From contig CALSFV010000436.1 in the NCBI GenBank assembly GCA_943737045.1, forward strand, positions 83,769-147,768: a stretch of 64,000 bases of DNA. Reading direction: 5' to 3'. A model generated the notes under the pieces. It did not search any database and was not told the DNA's origin. It worked only from the letters and a program-made list of their open reading frames with translations. Made by a program: the position numbers and the translations under genes. This DNA comes from Parapristionchus giblindavisi. Taxonomy: Eukaryota; Nematoda; Chromadorea; Rhabditida; Diplogasteridae. The number at the start of each line of letters is the position of its first letter. The first letter of the stretch is position 1. Below, one piece after another: positions 45,124-58,900 of this stretch.

Positions 45124-48100
45124 GTAAACACTATAATAAAGTACACTCTTTTCGGTTGACTCAACTATTTTAAGATATCTGCAAATTTCAAGAAGGAACA
45201 GGTTCCAGCGAAAAAATGCGAAGAAATTCTTAATAGATCAATAAGCAATATCAATTAAAAAAACAAAAAAAAATCAATAAATCAATAAATCGATAATATC
45301 CAACCTTGCTCCCGACTGATATGGGGCTTGTACCAATATTTGGACGTGTCCTTGACGAATATCGGATGATGACTGACCACATCTCCTTGATCTACAATGG
45401 ATAAATCAATAAATCAATAAATCAATATCCTACTAATCGATAATCTACAGTATACCATTTCCATCGATTCTGTCTTTATTGATTTTTCGTATTTTATTGT
45501 TTGGCAATTTTGAACTTCCTGGTTTTGACTGATTTTCAGATTTGATTGATTTGTTTTTCACGGGTTTCGGAATGGAACCCCCTTTTCTCTAAATTGATAG
45601 ATAGCATGAGAACGCATCTATCATCGTTTGGGATATGAAAGATCCGTTTATCGTTATCCCTCCCTCTCCCTCTCCCTCTCCCTCTCCCTCTCTCCCTCTC
45701 CCTATCTATCTAATTCCCAGTCGTTTTTCATCCGGCATAGCTCACGGAATGAGGCCCTCCAGGGGCTCTCAACAGGCGAGAGACAACGCGAATTGAGGAG
45801 AGCGCCAGACACGCTAGAGAGATAGAGAGAGATAGATCATGCTGATCGAAGAGAGTCAGACAGTTAGAGACTATAGACAGACTAGTCTCAGAGATAACGA
45901 CTATAGTATGAATGGTGTCCATGCCCGATCAGTCAAGCAATAAAAACAATCAATTTCAATAGGAAATAGATCACACTTGAAAATGACAAAAACCAATCGA
46001 TATTGCGAGAAAATGTTACCTTTCATAAGGAGGGGAGAGAAGGAGAGGGAGGGGGAGAAGGAGAGGGAGAGGAAGAGGGAGAGGAAGGGGTTGTAACCAA
46101 TAACGTGATCTTGCCGCACCTCGTCATTCCACGTTTTCTCAAATTCTCTCCTTCTCCCCCCTCTCTCTCTCCCTCTCCCTCTCAAATCACCTCATTACCT
46201 AATCAGTACTGATAAAGCGCCAATCGCTACTCGACCAAACCCGTCTGGGGTTCGCCTAGGGCCCTGACTAAGCCTCTCATAACTTTTCCAGTTCGAGCAG
46301 GCAACTCGAGTGTGTGTGTAACATTGTGGCCGCGTCCCGAACAGGTGCTCGCCCCTTGTCCCTCTATCGATCGAGCTCCAAGTTGCATCGAATTTTGGCA
46401 CTTGGTCGAATGAGAACCGATGAATAATAACCGACTGGATGATAACCATTTGAACATGAGAGACAAGCGCTAATGAATAGACAAAGTATGCAAATGGTTA
46501 TCATCCAGTCGGTTATTATTCATCGGTTCTCATTCGACCTAGTGTCCGAATTTTCCACACGACGACGTTTACCAATTCGCGGCACACCACGCGCAACAGT
46601 TCTAGTACCAGGAGACGGACGCGACGAGAGAGCATGGGAAATGGAGAGAGTGGCAGGCAGGTGGTCGATTTTGTATGGAATCAACCGGAAGTTCGGACAA
46701 AGGACGGATGAGAGAGTATGGGGTGATGAGAGAGCGCAGAGAAAGTGAAAGAGAGAGAAAGAGACGAAGAGGAAGATAACGAAAAAGAAATGCAAAAGGA
46801 GAAAGTTGATTAGATACAATATCGAACAATACAAACAATCTGACATTTTCCTACATTTTCAAACACTTTTAACTTTTTTACTGTTTAAAACAAACAATAA
46901 AATCATTGAACAACGCCAGCGTGGAACATTGAGACGTCGGTGATTGTAATGTTTTGGATCCTTGTGGAAAACCCTGATTATGAGGGACCATAACGCTACC
47001 GTAGGAAGCATAGCCATCGACCATTAACCAATGGCTATCGTAACATTCTACAGTACCCTTATAGACACTCAGGAAACCCAACGCACTACGAACACCGACA
47101 TCGACGCTGACGCCATCACAGTGTCGGACACCGCATCGACACCAGCACCCCCCCCCAACTCACTCGGTTTCTTCATAATTCCTATCGGACTGGTGGCGGT
47201 TTTGACGGGCGATGTCGGTATGACGTCGTTCTGGTTTTCTTTCGACGATGACGACGATGATGCTTCTGACGTCGACGTCGAGGGTGGTCGTTCCTGATTA
47301 AGGGACAGTCCCTGATTCAGGGAAACTCCATTCTTCTCGTTCTCCTCACGTGTCACGATCCGCGTGAAGACAACCTTGGTCGTGGCCTCTTCCTCGTCCC
47401 TCCTCGACAATATCGGCGACTTGACAATGCTTCGCATGGAACTCCGAGAGCTCCGCGGGCTGGAGCTCGACGAGCTACACGTGGAGCTCGACTCGGAGCT
47501 CGCCAGGCTCGCCGACGACTCCTTCGCTGGCGCCCACGTCGCGGTAGCCATGGAGCCGGGAACACGGGATCCGTTAAATGGCAGAGAGAGAGAGAGATCT
47601 GGAACCGAAAACGCGGTTCTGGATTTGCGAAAGAAAGAGAAAGGCGATCGAGGTGTGTAAGAAAGAGAATGCGACGACAGCACAGGCTCCGCCCCCTCCG
47701 AATCTCTCCCTCTGCCTGGGGGGGGGGAGAAGATCCCCCTCCACCCTCAGGGGCAGAGGGCGAGAGGAAGAGGGAGAGGGAGAGGGAGGGGGAGAGGGAG
47801 AGAGAGAGAGGCAGAAGTATGAGAAGGAGCCCTCAGGGAATAGTCACGACCCAACTTTGATAGAGTAACCAAAAAGAGTCTAAATAGGATGAGAGAGGCA
47901 AGAGTATAGAAGAGACGGGAGACAGTCAGATGGAGAATGAGAGAGTGGGAGATTTGAGAGAGCACAGACAGATAGAGGGACGAGACTAGGGAGCAGAAGG
48001 TTGTTAGAGAGTATGTGGAAATGAGAGGTAGCAGAGAAAGAGAGAGGATTTAGACGTGATATAGAGAGGGAGAGTGATTGGGAGGGAGAGAGGCAGAGGG

Positions 48101-51100
48101 AGAGGTAGAGGTAGAGAAAAAAAGGAGAGGGAGAGATGGATATAACATTAGGTGAGCCACAACTGAGATAATTGAGTTCGAGGGAAAAGAAGAAGAACGT
48201 CCAAGACTTTTTCAACAAACAACTTTCTATAAATAGTGGCCTATTATTTATTGATTTATAGACTCATAAAGTTCTAAAGTAATAATATTTTGTTTATAAG
48301 TCGTGAAATCTCAAGAAAAGAGGCCATAGAGCCCTTAAATTTTTTCATAGTTTTGTTTTTCTTCGAACGAATGTAAACCAACATAAGCCTTTGATCCCAG
48401 TAGTTTCTCTCGTTTTTCAAGAAAAAAGTTCCGGGGCTTTTAGGGATATGAAAAGGAGGAAAGGTCAGTTGTGTTCTGGATGACTGGGCTTGAAAGAGTG
48501 ACTCTAAACTCTAGAACTCTGGTTGCTTAAACGAGAACTACAGTAAATACCATTCTATCCACTTTGGCTTTTTTCGTCATAACTTTTTTTTAGTTTACTA
48601 TAGTCGCACAGAATGAAAGAACACGGCAAAGGACACATGGTTATTATGTTTTCTCTAATTTTCTTTGATTTTCGCAGCTTCTGAACGTCATATGAACGTC
48701 GTTCTGATCAAAAACCGGGAAAAGAAAAGAAAATCAGACTAACAACTCTCCTCGTTTCCCATACTCTCTCTCCTCTTTATAATATTTCGTGACTTTTCAG
48801 CATCACATGTCAATGTGACCCTCCCTTGGGAGTTAAATATGGTTTGGAAGAAAAAAAAGGCTGCTAACCATAACAAAGTGAAAAGTGATGAATGTTCGGG
48901 GAACGGGGGAGTTGAGGGGGAGAGGGAGAGGGAGAGGGAGAGGGAGAGGGAGAGGGAGAGGGAGAGGGAGAGGGAGAGGGAGAGGGAGAGGGAGAGGGAG
49001 AGAAGCTCTTTTTTTGCAAAACACATAAGATAAATTGAATTTGTCTATGAATTTGTCTAGCATGTCAAAAACATAGAAGAGAAAAGGGGTCGAACAACTA
49101 AAGGATGAAAGAATGAACTGTTTACTGTTCGACTCAATCATCGGTTTACATTCTCGTATAAGCTTTTGAACATTGCTTACAATTTGCACAAAAGCCGAGA
49201 GTAAAGAAGAGGATAGAAGAGGAAGGAAGAGGGAAAAAAGAGAAGAGGATGGAAGAGGAAAAGAAGAGGGTCGAGAAGAGGATCGAAGAGGAAAGAAGAG
49301 GAAAGAAGTCCAAACTTTTAACACCTTTCACTACGTTTTTACTATGTCTCGAGCTTTAAACTCCGCATGATAGAGTGTATGAAAAAGAGAGAGTGCAGAG
49401 AAAGAGAGGGATCGGAATATTTGAAGAAGACGATAGGGCGTGTGAACAGCAGAGTTGTGGAAACAGAGGGAGAGGGAGAGGAGAAGCGAGAGGGAGAGGG
49501 AGAGGGAGAGGGAGAGATAAGGAGGTAGAGAGAATAAAGGAGAGCTTGAGAGCAATAAATTTCGCATCACTCAAACCATACGCGGAATATTGGTGTATTT
49601 CTTGATTGATGGACCGTTTTGCGCTCTCTCCAATTCGCATGCTCTCTCGCTCTCTCTGTTCCTCTATACTCTCGCCATTGTCCATACTCTCTCACCTTCT
49701 CTCGTTCTCTGCGCACTCTCCATTCCTCTACTCTCTCTCTCTACACTCTCTCAGTTCACCGTACTATCTCGCTCTCTCTCTGTTTCTCTGTACTCTCTCG
49801 CATTCCTCCACTCTCTCTCTGCACTCTCTCAGTTCACCGTACTATCTCTCTCCCTATCTATCTCTAGATTCTCCCCAATTTGGCTGTTCTCTCGCTGACA
49901 AGGAGTGAGTAATCGCACCGATTTGTCATACAGTGCAAAAGCTTCACAGAATTTCAAAAATGCAAAGAATTTGCGGGAAATTCAAATATTCAAATATTCA
50001 ATTCCCTGATTCAGGAAATATCGGAAGACGATTGAAGAGAATAGTGAAAGATGAGACTAATCTGCTTAGATAGAATGAGGCGGGGGAGAGAGAGGGAGAG
50101 GGAGAAGGAGTGGGAGAGGTATAAGGGAGAGGCAGAGGGAGAGGGAGAGGGAGAGACACAGGACCTGTCCGCTAAGCTCAGAGTTAAACTGTGATCAATA
50201 ATGAGGGAAGTTTGGTGTTCAAAAGTTAAGGAAATGACGTAAATAAGAGGCAATATATAAGAGTGTTTTTGACATTTTGCGGTTTTTGTTTCAAAGTTTC
50301 AAATGTTCCTAAAGGCACACCGAGCTAATCTTACTCTAAGAAGCAATGGCAACGCTCTCTCGTAGACTAAGAATGCGAGAGAGTGTGGCCAGAGTTTCAA
50401 ACTCGGGTGTGCCTTTAATAAATAGTGCATAGTTTTGTAGACGCAAACGAGCCATTTAGAGGAGAGATACAAGTAACGAGTGGGCTATAGACGGACTGTG
50501 CTGACCAATGCGTCTTTATCCCCTCTCCTCCCTCTCCCTCTTCCTCCACCTCCCTCTCCCTCTCTCACTTTCCCTCTCCCTCTCCCTCTCCCTATATCTC
50601 TCCCTCTCCTTTTCTCCCTCTCTCCTCATATACCGGCTGGTCCGAACAATGAACTGGTGGGCGGCAATACATTATTTGTAGCCCGGTCTCCCTCTCCCTC
50701 TCCCTCTCCCTCTCCCTCTCCCTCTCCCTCTCCCTCTCCCTCTCCCTCTCCCTACCTCCACAATGTGCTAAGCCCTGTAATAACAATACTAGTACTGCGG
50801 GGCGGCGATGAAAGACGAAGGGACAACAATATTGGAATAGGGAGAGATTGCACAGAACATCACTAGAGGCTATGATTGTATTCCTGGGACCATTTTATGG
50901 TTTTGAGGTGCGCTCCAAGCACTCAAAAATTAGGAACTTAAAGGGACCGAAACCTTTGTCAACGGCTTCTTCAACGGTCTACGCTCTCTCGTTGTTAGAG
51001 AACAGAGAAATAGTGTGCGCAATGAAGATGACATTGAGAGAGGTTACGTTCCCTTTAAACTTAAAATAAAACAGCACGTCAAGTACTGTCCGGATATATG

Positions 51101-54100
51101 CAGAGGAAAGATAGCTCGATGAGAGACGAGGTAAAATTAGCTTGGGCATGATTTCACAGTTCTTGTGGTCGTGATCAATGCGTTTGTATTGAACACAGAA
51201 GAAAGTAAAAAAGTGAAACGTGGACAAAGCGGGCAGAAGTTTGGTGAATTTAGTGTTAGAAGGAGAGAAACTACGTGGAATGCGCTAGAAGGATCTACTT
51301 TTCTCTTCTCGTTTGGAAAAGAGTAGTTTAGTTCCGAAAAAAAGCATAAATCAGGTCCAGGCGATAGAATGCAAGGATCTTAGAATGTCTAAAGTAATAG
51401 AAAGATCATAGATCAAACTCCAAAGATTAAACTTCAGTGCGTTACAAGTATCCATAGGTTTCGGTACATATAAAGGCAAAGTGAAAGAAGTTCACCAAAA
51501 AGGCAAAAGATCAAAGATCAAAGATCAACCTCCAAGGATCAAAGACCATTTAGTACAGTACGGGTAGGTGTCGGTATCTTGTGTACCCCATATCGTATAT
51601 GACACGAAAGAAGGAAAGTGAGCCAGACAACAATTGAAATGTTTGAGGAGAGTAGAGGGGTATAACACCACCTCCTTGAAAAGACTTAGAGCCGAGAGGC
51701 GAGAGAGCACTCGAAAGAGAGAGGGCTCAGGGACAGGGGATAAAGTATGCTTGACCGAAGCCGGGAGCCGTTGTTTAGTATCATCTTCCGGATACTTTTT
51801 CTTCAGTGAACCGTAGCAAGTCTGCTTGGTGAGGAAAAATGCAGGGTTAGATTTTTCCTGGCAGCGACTACTCATGGTGTGTAGAATGGCAATGTTTACT
51901 ATTGTTCGCATCAGCAGATTAGAATAGTTGCTTCTACAAATCAAGTGTCGATATTAAAGGGTTGTTGGATATGTGTAAATGTGAGAGGAATCATGCAAAT
52001 TCAGGAAAAAAAACAAGCGAAACAATGCAATGGCCTTTCCATTGTCTATATTCTGCCGTGTGCCCTTTCCATTCGTCGGCTGATTCATCAACGCAAACAT
52101 ACTACACCACTGGCGAAACGTCGCTCATCATTTTTTCCATAGCGAGCGCGATTTTGGGAAACGTCGCTGGTCATACACCACGTGTCGCGTTTGCGTAGAA
52201 TTTTCAATAGAATCAATGGATTTTGTAGACATCATCGCTTCCTAAGACCTTGCTTTGATCTTGTCTCATTTTCAGATGGCACTGGTAAACGTCGTCATAC
52301 ACCACCAAAACTCAAGCCTTGTTAAATTTTCAACAGAATCGATGGAATTGGTAAAAGTCGTCGTCGATGGCGCACTCACCAATGGATGTCATCGACGAGC
52401 GTCTGCTCATGCCCGTACCGTAGTACTGTGAACGGGGAGAGGCCGATCTAAAATGGAAAGGTCAAAGTTCAAAGATCAAAGATCAAAGTTCAAAGATCAA
52501 ACCTATAGTTGAGAGTCTGGGAGTAGGAAGGGAGTCCGCCATTGCCAGTAGGTGTGGAAGCCAGATTCGAAGTGCTATTGTATAGTAGCGGATGGAAAGG
52601 CAGGGGAGTCTCTCTCGACACAGGGAACGCCGGAGTCTCGCTACGATCCTGAAATTGGGCGCGAAATTCAAAATTTAAATTTTGAAACTAATATCGGAAA
52701 GATTGGGTGCAGAGTTAGAGAGGGCAGCGCACACGGTGAGATGGATTAGCGAGGAAAGGTGTTAAAGTTCAAAGATCAAAGATCAAAGGTTAGAGATCAA
52801 AGATCAACAATTACAGTATAGGTCGTGTTCATGGTATTAGACCACTCCGGTGTATTGTTGTTGCTGGCCATCGGAAACGAGGGGGTTTCCGCGCGCTCCT
52901 GTGATGGAATTCAATGTGGTGGTGTAAGGCGCACTACCGTGGTGCGTATAGCGAAGGCGACGTTTCTCAAATCGTGTGCAAAACTGACCAGTGTATGTGC
53001 GGGGAAGTAGTTGTTGTGCTGCAGTGTGGGTGTTTCAGCGCGCAGAATCGCGTTCGCCACGCGCTCCTTAAAGGACACCATTGTTACGGTAGGATTCAAA
53101 CCACAGGTCGAATAGCTAGGTTATCGGAAAAAAATCTGGTCAGGTTTTTTCGAATTTTGTGAAATTTTGGCTCAAAATCCGGTCAGGCTTGGTACTTTGT
53201 AACATATTTTTCGACCTATTGAAAGAGCAAATAATGAATTTACAAGTCATGCAAATGTACTCAATACTAATTTGAGGAAGTTACACTGTTTCGGCCCTAG
53301 ACCGTAAACCCCTATGGTTCAAACCGGGCGGGGGGGGGGGGGGAGTCCCGCACGGCACTCACCTGTCCGGAGAGGAAGTGTGTGGGCGTGTGCGATCTAG
53401 CGGTGAAGTCGAGAGTGTTGTAGCCCGGGCCACGAGAGTGCGAGCGCTCTTGAGTGTACGCGTGATTGTTCTTGAGGATCGGCCGACTCTCGGGACGATT
53501 GCCCTGAGGCTGCAAAGGAGTACGGTAGATCGATTATTGATTTTTTAGTGGTCGTCTGAAAGGCACTTCTCCGTTTTTGGCAATGCTATCTCGCTTTCTT
53601 TGTCTACGAGAGTGCGTTACCAGAGCGGAGTGTGAATTGTGCCTTTAATGCGATGTGGCCGCACTAATGCGAAAGAGATGGTATAGTTTACAGGGCCCAA
53701 TTAATAATAATAATAATAATAATATCTTTATGTGCGTTTCATGTAAGAATGATAATGATATACATAGAGAAATGCATTAGGGACACATAAATACAATACC
53801 ACAACGAGGTAGTAAGGTTTAATTAATAGATAATGATGATAAAACTTTAATTATAAAGCAATTAGCTTTCGTCTAACAGATTATACATTATGACCATGTA
53901 AGCTTATCCCAGATTAGACTATTCGTATTACCACTGCTCATTAGCACGAGCCCCTAACTGTATATTTGTAGTCTGATCGGAAATACAGTTGTAGTTTGAT
54001 CTTATTTTTCGTACTTTGTAGTTTGCTCACATTTAGTATTGTAATTTGATCTTTGATCTCTAGATACCTGAACTATGCTTCTGAGCGTGGAGAACTCGCT

Positions 54101-55941
54101 GGTCTCATCGTCCACATCAGCGTAACCATTGGACATGGACGACGGCTGATTGCCGTAGTAGTGGCCACCGTTTGAGCGATGCTACAAAAGATCAAAGATC
54201 AAAGATCAAAGATCAAACTACAAAGATCACATGCTTACCTCAACGCTAGGAGTATGCATGCGGCTGAGCGATTCGGCACGATGAGGTGGCGAGCGCGAGC
54301 GTTCCCTGGAAGAGAGTTTGAATAGAACGATCAAAGGTCAGACTACAAAGATCAAAGTTCAGAGTACAAAGATCAAAGTACAAAGATCAAAGTTCAAACC
54401 TCGGTGGTGGCGTGGGCGGCTTGCTACGCAGAGGCTTGGGTGTGCGCCGGGCGTCTTCCATATCAAATGGACTATTGGTGTTACTGTAATCGAGTATAAT
54501 CGATCGATAAATTGATAATTTAAAAATTAATAATCTATCAATCGATAAGCATCAATTTCAAATTGATAGATAATTAATTGTAAGAGAAATATCAACAATT
54601 CTCGTTTGATGCGTGGCCAATCGATATATCAATAGACCTACCGTAGTCGTTCCTCTTCGCGTCGGAATTCCGCCAGTGGATCGATGTGCGGCGGCGGTGC
54701 CTGTTGTCTTGTGCCGACTCCTGCGATACGGTAATTGGTCAATTATTGATTGATTTTATCGAAATAATCTGTGAAGAGGCTCTTCTATCGGGTCGAATAG
54801 GTTTCAAGGAATGCATAAGAACCAATGCGCGATTGTAACTTCGCTTTTGACATGAAACTGCTATCAAAACCCAATTAATAGTGACGATGCAATGTCATAT
54901 TGCGTCCGTGAAAGATCAAACTACAAAGATCAAAGATCAAAATACAAAGGTCAAAATGTAAAGATCAAACCTTCGACACTGTAGTCCATCTCGCGTCGAT
55001 TTCTCGCCTGTTCTTTGTCGCTGTGGGCATTCTTCAGCTCCTGAAATGATGATATGTAGAATAGTTTAAAGAGACATCCCGAGCTAATTTGAAACTCTCC
55101 GCTTTGACCAGACTCTCTCGCTTTCTTTGTCTACGAGAGATAGTTGCCAGAGCGGTACGGCGCTTTGGGATGCCAGTTTGGCTCTGGACAGCAGTTCGAG
55201 AGAGAGAGAGAGTACGAAAAAGTGAGAGAGCGCACACGATTAGCGTACACCATGGTGCATAATACCGTAATTGGTTTGGGCATTTTGCCAAATTTTCAAT
55301 TATGGCTGTGTAGGAGAAACGCCACGTGTCGAATGTCCCCGCATCGCCCTTGTACAGTATGCATACTGTCCATTTTCGAACCGACCGCGACCGCTCGACA
55401 TTTTATTTATTTATTACAGGTATTTATTTTTTTGACATTTTTTTTGACATTGAACAACTTTATCAGCTAATGGGTGTTACGTAGCTGGGTTGCCATGAAA
55501 TTTCTCCATTCCGAACGATTGTGCCTCGCAATTTGCATGAATTGAGGACCAGCAGCCTTCACGAAATCGTCCCTCCATCTCTTGACTGGGCGTCCCTGTT
55601 TCCTCTTGCAACTGGGGGTCCAATTGAGCACACTCAGCGACCATCGATCATGTCGCAGTCTCGAGAGCCTCTCTACCCACAACCACCTCCGTCTCTCCGC
55701 TTCCCTAACAACGTCCTTGAAATTTGTAATGTCACGGATTTGCTCATTGGATATTCGGTCCAGAATTGAAACCCCGAGAGTTTTACGTTCGAGTCTACGC
55801 TGGGCAACAGACAGCCTTTGCTTTTCACGTTTACTGAGATACCATGTTTCGGCGCCATAAAGGATTTATAGTCTCTCAAAATCAATGCTCTCTCGCTCGT
55901 CTGGCGCTCAAAGAAAATCGAGTTCACTAAATATGGACCTT

Positions 55942-55972
<31 letters not shown>

Positions 55973-58900
55973 TTTTATTCCTTCAAATGAACGCATCGGG
56001 GATGGGGATCGGGAATATCTGTTAGATAGTCTTGTGAAGGATGTCCGTCGCCAAGGCGAATCGGTGAGATGTGGAGATGGTGATTTATGAACATTAGAAG
56101 AAACAAGGAACCATCTCATGTCACTACAGACCGTTTAGTTGATTTCGTTAAGGTGATTAAATGTTAAAAAATGAAAATGTGGGATACTGTATAGAGGGGA
56201 GATTATTGATTAACAATTTTTTTAGCAAATGTTCACCTCAAGTAGCATGCGTTCTTGCGTGCGACGCTGCACCAGATCCGGGTCCATGTTGCGCTTTGAT
56301 CTGCACAGATCAAAGATCAAAGATCAAACTACAATGTCGACAGATCAGACTACACATACTTGAGCTTTCGTAGTTTGGTGTCGAGCCAGTCATCGGACGG
56401 CGCTGCATCGGCTGTGGCGTCGTAGCGTTCCGCGAAGAGTTTGCGGTCACTGCAAAGATCAAAGATCAAAGATCAAAGATCAAACGATGAAAGGTCAGAG
56501 ATCAGAAAAGCAATGATATTTGCAACAAACAACAAATTCATGCAAGAACACATTAAAGTCACAGCTCGAGCCAATTTTACTCTCCGCTCTCGCGCTCTCT
56601 CGCAGCCAAAGAACGCGAGAGAGCATGGCCAGAGTGGAAAGTTAGCTCGAGGTGTGCATTTAAAACAGCCTTAGGACTGAAATATCGTTTCAGATTAGCA
56701 CAAAATAGTTTTTTTACAATTAAAAATACGCTAAAATTGTTGATGAAACTGCTTCTACAATACGACTGGTTCACGTGTTACACTAACTATACACAGAATT
56801 ACCGGAAGAACGGAGAGTTCTTTGTGGCTGCATACGACCTGTTAGTGGGAAAATGTGATCTTTGATCTTTGATTTTTGATTTTTGATCTTTGTGATTATT
56901 ATTCGGTGCATGAGGTGAAGTGAGGGGCTTGCAAGAACGAATTCAAAAAAATAATTTAAAAAAAGAAGATTCTTACTTAGCTGATGGGGCATTGGAAACG
57001 CTGCGGCAGTTGCGCTGTCTGAATGGATTTAAGATTAGGATCGAGAGACTTTTGGCTCGTTAAAAATTTCAATTTTTCGGGTTTCCATTTTCGACTTTCC
57101 GGGTACTTTTTTAAAGGGAGCGTAATCTCACTCAACGGTCTCTTCATTGCACACACTATTTCTCTGTTCTCTAACAACGAGAGAGCATTGCGCGTCAAAG
57201 AGACCATTGAGTGAGGTTACGCTTCCTTTAACGGGTGGAAAGTCGCCCATTTCGGTTTTCCCCTATTTTTTAACGAGCCATTAAGGATAACATCGAGTGA
57301 CTTATGGCTAAGGTAGAGTAACCTAATGCTAAGACAGACAAACTTTAGGCTAAGAAAGCATGACTTAATGCTTTGTCGAGTGGCTTAAAGACACACTAAT
57401 AAGAAACTCTCCGCTTTTACCACACTTACACTCTCTCGCTTTCCTTGTCTGCGAGAGAGTATGGGCAATGCAGAGGGCTTGCGGTGTGCCTTTAAGGCTA
57501 ATTGTAAGTAAGAGCGAGGTTAAGGTCGAAATACTTAAGGCTAAGGTAAAGTGACTTAAGGCTTAGAAAGAGGCTAAGGTCGATTTCTTAATGGCGTAGC
57601 ACCATAGCACAATGTTCTATAGACTGTGAAAGCCAAAACGACCGCTCAACATAGAAACTCTCTCAAATGCAATCGTCTTTCGCTTGTCTGGCTATGGAAA
57701 CAAAATGGCTTGAACCAGAATACTGTGATAGGGCACATTGCTCGTTAACTTATTTAATCATATTTATATTTAAAGTGCATGCATACTTATTCGTGTACAT
57801 CTATTAATAATATAAATTTAATCAATGCTAAGGCCCATACCTAAAGCTGTCCTTATCGTTAAGGTTGACGAGAGATGCCGCCGGCATCGGTCGAGCGATC
57901 GATGAATTATTGTACGAGAACAGATCCTCCTCGGGGGGACTGTAAAACAGGTTAAAGAGATTGAAACCTTTGTCAACGGCCTCTTCAAAGAAAAAAAAAA
58001 CAACGAGAGAGCGCTCTGAGCTCTCTCGTTGATTTTTTAAAAATTTTACTCTCCGCTCTCGCGCTTTCTTTGTCGACGAGAGAGAGAGAGAAATTGGTTT
58101 TGGGTTTGTCTATGTCTAATGCTTTCTTAGAATCACAAATAATGAAAGTACAAATAAATACATATGTATAATAATAATAATAATAATATTTCATTTGAAG
58201 GAATAAAATATTATTATTATTATTATTATTATACATATGTGTTCATCAGAAAACATGCAAACGATTGTAGAGCTATTTTCTTCCCGATTCTCTCATTCAA
58301 GCGATAGCAAAGGTCAAATTTTAACTGAAAAAACGGCCAGAAGAAAACGATTAGGTCAAAAATTGGACTAAATGTATCAACAACAGAAACGACTGAGAGG
58401 GAGGGTGAGAAGAGGAAGTCCGCCCTGACTGGCCTATTGACAGAGAAGTTAGAGGATGAATGAATGAGTAGAGAGGGAGAGGGAGAGGGAGAGGGAGAGG
58501 GAGAGGGAGAGGGAGAGGGAGAGGGAGAGGGAGAGGGAGAGGGAGAGGGAGAGGGAGAGGGAGAGGGAGAGGGAGAGGGAGAGGGAGAGGGAGAGGGAGA
58601 TAGTCGCTTGGAAACAAAGAAATCTTCAAATATAACCAAAGAAGGATGATTTTTCCTGGTTTCATGTATTTTTTTCATTCTAAGAATACACTTTCATTCT
58701 AGGATTCATCATACGATAACATTTCCGTTGTCTCAAAGGTCAACATCATCTTTTTTTCAGCCAAAAATATTTCACTCTTTAATTCTATTATAGTCCTGTT
58801 TTGGGCAAATAGGCACTAGATGAGACGCGTAGAATCGAACCGAACCGATAACCGAGAAGAGAACCGACTGGATGAGAACTATTTGCATATGAGAGACAAG

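Noticed and set aside
48739..49324. Long open frames of Leu-Pro or Ser-Leu repeats
   Set aside because: They come from the AGGGAG array read in frames without stops; no start context or splice fit.
51525..51944. 139-residue minus frame starting near MSSRCQEK as a tensin exon
   Set aside because: No donor in the right phase and no resemblance to the tensin linker; GATCAAA text at its 3' end shows intronic DNA.
58229..58678. 149-residue Ser-Pro repeat frame and its Glu-Gly antisense
   Set aside because: Hexanucleotide array; open on both strands at once.
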